A stretch of 7,731 nt of DNA from Desulfobacterales bacterium. Lineage in GTDB: Bacteria; Desulfobacterota; Desulfobacteria; Desulfobacterales; Desulfobacteraceae. The stretch is from the NCBI GenBank assembly GCA_022361095.1, contig JAKSBO010001051.1, positions 1-7,731 of the forward strand, written 5' to 3'. Position numbers and translations under genes: made by a program. Of this stretch, positions 1-6,017 are shown one piece after another; the first letter of the stretch is position 1; each line of letters opens with the position of its first letter. The notes under the pieces are model-generated. The model saw only the letters and a list, made by a program, of their open reading frames with translations, made no database searches and was not told the DNA's origin.

Positions 1-37
1 GGGCAATGCTTCATTATCGAAAAATTCAAGATCATTA

Positions 38-1053
38 TCCCAGATCCTGCATCACGAATTTGATATTGCTCAAAATAGAGCACCCTTTTATAATGATCTT
101 AGAGAGTTAACCGCAGACCACCTGCGAATAACAGATCACCAAAAGGGTGCATATGAAACATACCAGAAAAGGCAGGAATCGAAAAGTATTCAAACAAGGT
201 AAGGCTCATATTTCTTTCACGGGAAAATCTGTAACTGCAGCTGCCGGAATGGCGATCGTTAGCAGGGCATTTGAAAGACTCCGTATTCCAGAACAATTAC
301 AATCCATTACCGCTGATATGGACCAGGGTAAGCAATACCCAACCCATGAGCTTTTACAGCAACTCATTGTGTTGAGACTGCTCGGTGGAGAAGCGATCGA
401 AGATGTCCGGCTGTTGAACGATCCTGCATTGAAGGGAATGTTTCAATGGGATCATATTGTCCATCCGACAACTTATGGTCGGAGGTTTAAAAATATGACA
501 TGGCAGCATAATTTGGACCTGGAAACAATCAACGCCCGGTTGAGTCAAAGCGTTGCCGCACCAGGAAAACAATTCATCACTGTTGATTCATCAGTTTGTA
601 CCGTAAATGGCCGGAAAATCCAAGGCGCTGACATCGGTTATAATCCACATAAACACGGAAGAAACAGCTATCATCCCATTTTGGCAGTTGATATCGACTT
701 AAGATCAATAGTTGGAGGCTGCCTCAGGCCAGGTTCCTGTGCTTCCAACAATGGGCTTGACGGATTTGTCCGAAAAATCATCGCAGAGGCCGACCGTCCC
801 GCAGAAGATATCATTTTTCGTTTCGATAAAGGTTTAACATCAGGTTCCATCTTGGACACTCTCGAAGAGCTGAGGGCGAGTTACGTCGCCAAGGTTAAGC
901 TGTCTTCAACCATAATGGGTGAAATATCACGCATCAAAAATTGGCGAAGCATTGGCAATGGCCATTTTGCAGCAGACAAGTTACTATACCGGGTGATTTT
1001 CTTATTTTGGGATGATTTTTTAACTTTGCAAAATTACAGGTGCAGAATCCGGG
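38..1053 (+). mobile_element. Internally deleted IS1380-family insertion sequence
   Basis: Both ends can be seen. The left end from position 39 begins CCCAGATCCTGCATC. The right end, read inward from 1053 on the other strand, begins CCCGGATTCTGCACC. These match at 12 of 15 positions. If the element is taken as 38-1053 it is flanked by ATTA at 34-37 and ATTA at 1054-1057, which fits the 4-bp target duplication usual for IS1380. The exact left boundary is uncertain by one base. The family is normally about 1.6-1.7 kb with a transposase of well over 400 residues. This copy is about 1.0 kb and keeps both ends, the promoter and roughly the first two thirds of the transposase, so an internal deletion is inferred. 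It is more AT-rich than the neighbouring operon. It is probably non-autonomous. Confidence 0.75.
60..94 (+). promoter_or_regulatory. Putative transposase promoter
   Basis: A perfect TATAAT at 89-94 lies 17 bp downstream of a weak -35 candidate, TTGCTC at 66-71. A better-looking TTGATA at 60-65 is too far away (23 bp). A short inverted repeat, TGCTC with GAGCA (67-82), overlaps the -35 and spacer and could be an operator or a small hairpin. The promoter lies inside the insertion sequence, about 60 bp upstream of the transposase start. Confidence 0.45.
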
Positions 1054-1058
1054 ATTAG
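153..1058 (+). pseudogene. Truncated IS1380-family transposase
   Basis: A DDE (RNase H-like) transposase of the IS1380 family that would cut and rejoin the element's ends. The ATG at 153 is preferred over the in-frame GTG at 147 because AAAAGGG (141-147) gives a ribosome binding site at good spacing. An N-terminal helical region is followed by the catalytic core. The first acidic residue is Asp145 in FITVDSS and the second is Asp225 in IFRFDKG. The core between them includes the GYNPHKHGRNSYHP and LRPGSC stretches typical of the family. After about residue 276 the sequence stops resembling a transposase and becomes AT-rich. The frame then runs through the right terminal repeat (CRIRD) and stops at a TAG partly outside the element. 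The third catalytic acidic residue and the C-terminal 130 or more residues are missing, so the product should be inactive. The deletion joint near position 980 is inferred. Confidence 0.8.
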
Positions 1059-1086
1059 CGTTGTTGTTGCCGATAGCTATACGATA

Positions 1087-2118
1087 TTAAACAGGTTTCT
1101 CTGCTGTACCCGCATTAAGAATTAAAGCAAATGCAATGGTTCCGTAGGCCACAAAGCTTCTGAAATATTCGCCAAGCGCCGGGTTTCCGAACACGTTCTG
1201 ACCGGCCTGGGGGGAGACGATAAAGAGCGAGTGAAACAGGACGATGCCGAAAACGGCGTGGCGGACCCTGGCCCGGGCAAGGGTGGCCCCGCCGGCAAAC
1301 AGGGCGGCGCAGGAAAAGATATCCGTGTTCATGTGGGCGGTGTAGACGTTGAGCATGCCGATGTTCAGGATGTAGAAAAGATGGCCCAGGCAGGCGATGA
1401 GCGTGGAGAGCACCAGGGCTTTGATGCGGATCATATCGGCGTCAAGGCCTAAAGCCTGGGCTTTTTCAAAGCTTTGTCCCACAACGGCAAAGGCTTTGCC
1501 CAGCCGGGTCAGGTTCAGGTATTTGATGACCAGGCCGAATCCGGTCACGGCAAGGACCATGAAAACAGGAATCTCCAGTGATCCCAGTTTAACAAGCCAG
1601 AGCCGGTCCAAAAGCCCCCTGAACATTTCAAGGTCCACCATGTTGCGGATGCCGATCCCCCTGGAGAGCATCATCTCCTGGTTGGTGGGGCGGATCACGG
1701 TGCCGTATCCCACCATGAAGATCAACTGATAGACGGCCGTGGCGACAAATCCGATAATGATTGTGGTGATCATCTCACGATTTTTGACCCGGTTCAGGCA
1801 GATGCCGATGGCAATGCCCATGACAAGGGAGAGGGCAAGGCCGATGGCAGCCATGGCAAACAGGCCGGTCAGGCCCCCAAGACCGAAATCCAGCACCAGG
1901 ATCAGACCAACCTGGGCGCACAGCGCCCCAACCACGATGGAGAAATTGACGCCCATGCCGGCCCGGATGGGAATAATCAGGGCCATGACCATGACACCGT
2001 CCCGGATAAAGCGGGTGATCACCTCGTTGGCGACAAAGGAGAGGCTCATGCCGGAAAACGCAAAGGCCAGGCAGGAGATGCCTGCAAAGATTAAAGGAAC
2101 CCGTAAAACGGACTTCAT
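1087..2118 (-). CDS. ABC transporter inner-membrane permease (second of pair)
   Basis: An integral membrane permease of the BPD_transp_2 class (the RbsC/LivH/nucleoside-type importer superfamily), 343 residues, a normal length. It is mostly hydrophobic, with about eight to ten predicted membrane segments. The cytoplasmic coupling loop that contacts the ATPase is around residues 203-225, with LTRLGKAFAVVGQSFEKA followed by ALGL. It has a conserved NRVKNREMITT stretch (109-119) shared with the adjacent permease. Its ATG overlaps the stop of the upstream permease as ATGA (2115-2118), so translation is probably coupled and the two proteins form a heterodimeric channel. It is the last gene of the importer operon. 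Only 29 bp separate its stop from the end of the transposase remnant, and no hairpin terminator is visible there. The substrate cannot be read from the sequence. Confidence 0.9.
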   Translation of the reverse strand: MKSVLRVPLIFAGISCLAFAFSGMSLSFVANEVITRFIRDGVMVMALIIPIRAGMGVNFSIVVGALCAQVGLILVLDFGLGGLTGLFAMAAIGLALSLVMGIAIGICLNRVKNREMITTIIIGFVATAVYQLIFMVGYGTVIRPTNQEMMLSRGIGIRNMVDLEMFRGLLDRLWLVKLGSLEIPVFMVLAVTGFGLVIKYLNLTRLGKAFAVVGQSFEKAQALGLDADMIRIKALVLSTLIACLGHLFYILNIGMLNVYTAHMNTDIFSCAALFAGGATLARARVRHAVFGIVLFHSLFIVSPQAGQNVFGNPALGEYFRSFVAYGTIAFALILNAGTAEKPV

Positions 2119-3140
2119 TTTGTTTTCCCCCCTTCGTAGAGCAGGGCGTAGAGGATGATACCGTTGGTGATCATCAGCCGGAAAATCTCCGCCACCTCGG
2201 GGACCATAAGTTCATTGGCAATGGGGCCGGAGATCAGGTAGGTGGTCTGGAATAAAAAGGTGCCCAGGACCACGTGCGCCATCTTGGTATGCCGTCCCAT
2301 ACTGCCCCCCACCAGGATAGCCGAGGCGGCCGGGAAGGCCATCATCAGCGGCGCATCGTACAACTCCAGGAAACCGTAACTTTGGGCGTATACACAGATC
2401 CCTAAGGCGGCGATGATCGTGGAGAGGATTACCGCAAGGATGCGGATGCCCGGGATGCGGATGCCTGCCAGGCGGGCAAAGTCTTCGCTCTCTCCCACTG
2501 CGGTCATGGCCCGTCCCGTCCGGGTTCTGAAAAAAAGTACCAGCAGGATGCAGAGCAAAAAAAAGAAGAGCAGAAATCCCACAGGCACCCGGACGCCTGC
2601 GATATCCACCAGCCACAGATCGTTTAAGGATTTGGCGAAAAATTTTTTAAGGCCGATCACGGGGCGCAGCCCTTTTCCGCCGATGGGCCAGAGCATGGCC
2701 GGATTGGAAAACGGCGCCACGGTCCAGAAAAAGTTCATCAGCGGTATAAAGGAAAAACCCAAAAAGGTGGCGGTGATCTCCTCCTTGCCTTTGACCCGGT
2801 TCAAGACGGCGCCGTAACCTGTGCCCAGGGCCAGGGCCACGGGAAGGGAAAAGGCCATGGCCATGGCCAGCCCCCCGATGCCTTTGAATCCGAAATTCAC
2901 CGAGATGCACATGCCCATGAGGCCCCCCACAACACCGATGGGCAGGCCGAAGTTAATGCCGACCCCGGCTTTGAGCATGGGAACCAGGGAGAGGACCAGG
3001 ACCCCGTTCATGGCAAGGCGGACCAGGGCGTCGCTGAATATCCAGGTCAGGGGGATCTCCAGCCAGACCGCTGCCCCGGTCATGACGGCCAGGAATACGA
3101 TGATGACGGCCTGGGGAATCTGGACGCCCAGATTTTTCAT
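2115..3140 (-). CDS. ABC transporter inner-membrane permease (first of pair)
   Basis: A BPD_transp_2 class permease of 341 residues, predicted to have multiple membrane helices. The coupling loop lies at about residues 206-227 and carries TRTGRAMTAVGESEDFA before RLAGI, the form expected for sugar and nucleoside importers of this class. NRVKGKEEITATFLGF (114-129) and a LWLV segment (around 175-178) recur in the downstream permease, which indicates an old gene duplication. Its start overlaps the end of the ATPase gene by 4 bp (3137-3140) and its stop overlaps the next permease by 4 bp. This arrangement supports equal production of both membrane subunits. The role is transport of the substrate delivered by the DUF3798-type binding protein across the inner membrane. 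The substrate is unknown. Confidence 0.9.
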   Translation of the reverse strand: MKNLGVQIPQAVIIVFLAVMTGAAVWLEIPLTWIFSDALVRLAMNGVLVLSLVPMLKAGVGINFGLPIGVVGGLMGMCISVNFGFKGIGGLAMAMAFSLPVALALGTGYGAVLNRVKGKEEITATFLGFSFIPLMNFFWTVAPFSNPAMLWPIGGKGLRPVIGLKKFFAKSLNDLWLVDIAGVRVPVGFLLFFFLLCILLVLFFRTRTGRAMTAVGESEDFARLAGIRIPGIRILAVILSTIIAALGICVYAQSYGFLELYDAPLMMAFPAASAILVGGSMGRHTKMAHVVLGTFLFQTTYLISGPIANELMVPEVAEIFRLMITNGIILYALLYEGGKTK

Positions 3141-4726
3141 TGGTCCGCCCTTTGCCCGGCACAGGACCGGTTGAAGTCGGCCTCATCCCGGTCCGGATCA
3201 AGAATTTCAAACAACTGCCCGTTATAGAGCACGGCAATGCGGTCGCAGATCTGTTTAAGTTCGTTCACCTCGCCGGAACTGACCACCAGGGTGGTGCCGT
3301 TCTCTTCCCGGGTCCGGCTGAGCAGGGTTAAAACGGACGCCTTGGCCGCAATATCGATGCCCCGGGTGGGATCTCCCACAAAGAGCAGGTCCGGGGCCAT
3401 GGCCATGGCATGGGCCATACAGACCTTTTGCTGATTGCCCCCGCTCAGTTCGCCTGCGTTCTGGTAAATGGACCGGCACTGGATGGCAAGTTCTTTCACG
3501 GATTGCCCGGCATAGGCCCTGCATCCTTCCCGGTCCCAGGTCCGCATAAACGGCAGGGGGCCTGTTTTGATGAAATTTTGCCCGCTTTGCACCGGGGCAA
3601 AGGTTATGTTGTCCAGAATGGAGTGGTCTGCCAGTATGCCCTGTTCCCGGCGGTCTTCGGGCAGCATCCAGATCCGGTTTTTTATCATGTTTTCAGGGGA
3701 GAGCCGTGTAAGGGGCTTTTGGTTAAACCGGATTGTCCCCTTGGCGGGGCACAGGCCAAAAAGCCCCGGGGCCAGGGCGGTTCGGCCGTGGCCGGAGAGG
3801 CTGGTAATCCCTAGGATCTCGCCTTTGTAAACCGTCAGCTCCAGGCGGGTTAAGTTGTCTCCGGCCTTGTCCACCCGAAGCGCTTTGACCTCCAGCAGGG
3901 GCGTTCTCTTCCCTGTTTGGCCCGGGGTAAAGGTCCCGGAAGTACTGCGCCCGCCTGCCACAAGCTCTGACAGGCGGGCCGTAAAGGGTTTTCTTGCCTT
4001 AAGATCCCCGGGGTCGTGGGGCAACCGGCCTTTCACACGGCCGTTTCGCAGCACTGTCACCCCATGGCAGCAGGCGGCAACCTCTTCCAGGCGGTGGGAG
4101 ACATAGAGCACCGCCACTCCCTTTTGGGCGATCCGCCGGACTGCATCCAGCAGGCGGTCTGCATCTGCTGGGCCCAATACGGCAGTGGGTTCGTCCAAAA
4201 GCAATAGTTTGAGATGGTTCCGGTTCAGTTCCCGGGCCACTTCCACAAATTGCTTCATGGCCACGGGCAGTCGGCCGCAGGGCAGGTCCGGGGAGAGATC
4301 CGGGCAAAGCATATCCAGAAGCGTTTCTGCCCTTGCCCGGTTGCCCCGGCGGTCAATCATGGCAAGGTCTCTGCCCAGGATCCGCCGGGTCCAGGTCTTC
4401 ACGCATTCATTGGACAGGCTGATGTTGTCCGTTGCATCCATGCCGGGAATCAGGACAAACTCCTGGTGGACCATACCGATACCGGCCGCCGCGGCCTGGG
4501 CCGGCCGGGTAAAATATCTCCGAATGCCGTCAAATTCAAAATCACCGGAAAATCCGCCGGTCCTGTGGATCACGGCCTGGCCCGACACAATGTCCATCAG
4601 GGTGGTTTTTCCCGAACCGTTGAGGCCGACAAGGCCATGGATCATGCCGGGCCGGATCTCAAGATCCACCCCGTCCAGGGCGGTAAACCCGTTGTACTGT
4701 TTGGTGATTTTCTTTAATGACAGCAT
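3137..4726 (-). CDS. Tandem-domain ABC transporter ATPase, sugar/nucleoside import class
   Basis: A cytoplasmic ATPase of 529 residues with two nucleotide-binding domains, the layout of RbsA/MglA and the YufO/BMP-type nucleoside importers. Domain 1 has Walker A GLNGSGKT (34-41), Q-loop Gln88, Walker B LLLLDEP (Asp178, Glu179) and switch His211. Its signature loop, LPVAMKQ (153-159), departs from the usual LSxGxxQ. Domain 2 has a good signature, LSGGNQQ (427-433). Its Walker A is degenerate (SLSGHGRT, Arg315 for Lys), its Walker B reads LLFVGDPTRG (Gly451-Asp452 where Asp-Glu is usual), and its switch His is replaced by Ser484. One composite site (domain 1 Walker motifs with domain 2 signature) should therefore hydrolyse ATP, and the other should not. 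The ATG at 4726 begins 8 bp after the binding-protein stop and has no clear ribosome binding site of its own, so coupling is likely. Confidence 0.92.
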   Translation of the reverse strand: MLSLKKITKQYNGFTALDGVDLEIRPGMIHGLVGLNGSGKTTLMDIVSGQAVIHRTGGFSGDFEFDGIRRYFTRPAQAAAAGIGMVHQEFVLIPGMDATDNISLSNECVKTWTRRILGRDLAMIDRRGNRARAETLLDMLCPDLSPDLPCGRLPVAMKQFVEVARELNRNHLKLLLLDEPTAVLGPADADRLLDAVRRIAQKGVAVLYVSHRLEEVAACCHGVTVLRNGRVKGRLPHDPGDLKARKPFTARLSELVAGGRSTSGTFTPGQTGKRTPLLEVKALRVDKAGDNLTRLELTVYKGEILGITSLSGHGRTALAPGLFGLCPAKGTIRFNQKPLTRLSPENMIKNRIWMLPEDRREQGILADHSILDNITFAPVQSGQNFIKTGPLPFMRTWDREGCRAYAGQSVKELAIQCRSIYQNAGELSGGNQQKVCMAHAMAMAPDLLFVGDPTRGIDIAAKASVLTLLSRTREENGTTLVVSSGEVNELKQICDRIAVLYNGQLFEILDPDRDEADFNRSCAGQRADQ

Positions 4727-4734
4727 GGCGTCAT

Positions 4735-5838
4735 TTAGTAGTATATGGAATCCATCAGAATCAGATAATAATTATCCAGCTCCGGTTTCATCCTGCCGAA
4801 CCGGACATCCACACCCGCCACCTCTTTTGCAACGGGGGCCAGGGTTTCGATGCTGACGTCCGTCAGTTCTTTGTCGATCATTTTCATGGCCACCTCGGTG
4901 GAGAACTCAGGGAAAAAATATCCCACGGCCACGGGCCAGGTGGACAGGCGCCCGGTGCATCCGGCCTGGGCGGATTTTTTTGTGATCATGGCGTTGATCT
5001 TGTCAAAGTCTCCGGCCTCGTCCTCTGAAATTTCAAGCTCCATGGCGGCGGGGAAACCCTGGGTGGGGGGGGGGCAGCACTGTTCGGCCATGATGAAACC
5101 AAGCTCCAGGGCCTTGGCAATGATCACGTCCTGCATGGGGCAGTTGGTGCCGAAGATACAGGTGTCCTTGCCGTATCTGGCGATCTGCCTTGGGATATCC
5201 TCGTTCAGGAACTGGAGCATGGGGGTGGAACCTGCCCCGGTTTTGGGGTCCGGGGTGTTGAGGCTGACAAATTTCATGCCCAGGCGGTTGCAGGTTTCCG
5301 CCATGGTATCCCGGCGTTTGGCAAGCACTTCCTTGGCCATGTGGGTGGGAAAGGAGTAGTGGATAAAGGTCTTGGCGCCCATTTTCTTTGCCTTTTCCGG
5401 GATGGAAATCCCCCTGCCGACCCAGTCGGTGTCCAGGCACAGATCCACGTATTTGGCCATCATGTCCGGGTCATCCCAGATGGGGGCGGTGATCACGATC
5501 ATGTCGGGGCGTTTGGCCTTGACTTTCTGGATGGCCGGCAGGATGCCCGAATAGCCCGCGCAGATGATAATGGCCTTGATGTCTTTCTGATCGCCCAGGC
5601 TCAGGATCTGGGTAATGGCGGTCTCCTGCTCTTCCTGGTAGTTCTCGGGCAGGGAGATATGCTTGATCATGCCGGGATACTTCTTGGCCACCCGGATGGC
5701 GCCGCGGAATTCATCCTCGCTTGCGGACAGGGTTGGGGTGACAATCCCGATGCGATAGTCTGTTTTGGCAAATGCCGCTCCCGCCCCCGTACCCAGGCAG
5801 AGTACCAGGGCAAAAATCATGAACTTAACGGTTTTCAT
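4735..5838 (-). CDS. DUF3798-type periplasmic substrate-binding protein of ABC importer
   Basis: A secreted binding protein of 367 residues, recognised as DUF3798-like by its overall pattern. The first gene of the importer operon, it should capture the substrate outside the inner membrane. The start at 5838 is chosen because AGGAG (5844-5848) lies 5 bp upstream and the product begins with a clean Sec signal peptide (KTVKF, then a hydrophobic core, with likely cleavage after AFA at residues 22-24). An in-frame start at 5913 would begin inside the palindromic repeat and spoil the signal. LVLC at 11-14 is not a proper lipobox. The mature part starts DYRIGIVTPTLSASEDEFRG, like a type 1 (LacI/RbsB) periplasmic fold. 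It contains eight cysteines (93, 134, 183, 227, 233, 254, 255, 294), many for a periplasmic protein. They include the run EQCCPPPTQGFP. A run of ten C on the coding strand encodes this region. No experimentally known substrate is recalled. Confidence 0.8.
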   Translation of the reverse strand: MKTVKFMIFALVLCLGTGAGAAFAKTDYRIGIVTPTLSASEDEFRGAIRVAKKYPGMIKHISLPENYQEEQETAITQILSLGDQKDIKAIIICAGYSGILPAIQKVKAKRPDMIVITAPIWDDPDMMAKYVDLCLDTDWVGRGISIPEKAKKMGAKTFIHYSFPTHMAKEVLAKRRDTMAETCNRLGMKFVSLNTPDPKTGAGSTPMLQFLNEDIPRQIARYGKDTCIFGTNCPMQDVIIAKALELGFIMAEQCCPPPTQGFPAAMELEISEDEAGDFDKINAMITKKSAQAGCTGRLSTWPVAVGYFFPEFSTEVAMKMIDKELTDVSIETLAPVAKEVAGVDVRFGRMKPELDNYYLILMDSIYY

Positions 5839-5843
5839 CTTTT

Positions 5844-5848
5844 CTCCT
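5844..5848 (-). promoter_or_regulatory. Ribosome binding site of the binding-protein gene
   Basis: AGGAG followed by AAAAG and then ATG on the minus strand. It fixes the start of the binding protein at 5838 rather than at the upstream in-frame ATG. Confidence 0.8.
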
Positions 5849-5869
5849 TTTTTTGTTGTTTCTCTAATT

Positions 5870-5898
5870 ATGATAGTGTCTGACCGGAAACCTGGAAA
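5870..5898 (-). promoter_or_regulatory. Possible promoter of the importer operon, partly inside the palindromic repeat
   Basis: On the minus strand TTTCCA (5893-5898, 4 of 6 to consensus) and TATCAT (5870-5875, 5 of 6) are 17 bp apart. Transcription would begin near 5863 and give a leader of about 25 nt ending in the AGGAG site. The -35 lies inside the MITE-like repeat and the -10 spans its terminal TA. If active, the element supplies the importer operon with its own promoter. The motif match is modest. Confidence 0.3.
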
Positions 5899-6017
5899 TT
5901 TTGTCGGGTACAAGGCGGCGGTAAATTAAAACCTTCGGAATACATGAAGTATTTCGAGGATTAAAATTTGCGGCCAACGACGTAATCGGCAAAATTTACG
6001 GTTTTCGGCCGGCACTA
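5874..6017. repeat. MITE-like palindromic element with TA-flanked ends
   Basis: About 144 bp that is imperfectly self-complementary over nearly its whole length. The ends are TAGTGTC at 5874 and GGCACTA at 6017, so the core is flanked by TA on both sides, the target duplication expected for IS630/Tc1-mariner type mobilisation. The arms stay alignable to the centre. Outer parts such as GGAAATTTTGTCGG pair with CCGATT/CGGCAAAATTT, and the centre is CCTTCGGAATAC with GTATTTCGAGG. Arms are about 70 bp and pair imperfectly. It codes for nothing convincing. As RNA it would fold into a long hairpin between the reductase and importer genes, which could limit read-through or set the end of an mRNA. 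The family name is unknown to me. Confidence 0.75.

Noticed and set aside
1059..1086. Terminator after the last permease gene
   Set aside because: No GC-rich hairpin followed by a T-run can be found on the minus strand between the permease stop and the insertion sequence.
2853..2869. GCCATG tandem repeats, also near 3395-3416
   Set aside because: They are Ala-Met codon runs within a membrane helix and within the ATPase. The matching word is explained by amino-acid composition.
4185..4856. Long open frame on the plus strand opposite the ATPase
   Set aside because: It is antisense to a clearly recognised ATPase. Its translation is rich in Arg, Ser and Pro with no domain pattern, as expected from a GC-rich gene read backwards.
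5797..5808. Lipobox-like LVLC in the binding-protein signal
   Set aside because: The residue before Cys is Leu rather than Gly, Ala or Ser, and a good signal peptidase I site (AFA) follows.
5341..5883. Open frame on the plus strand opposite the binding protein
   Set aside because: It is antisense to the binding-protein gene, low in complexity, and runs into the palindromic repeat.
5839..5913. Upstream start adding 25 residues to the binding protein
   Set aside because: It starts inside the mobile repeat and would place a charged extension before the signal peptide. The internal ATG has a good AGGAG site.
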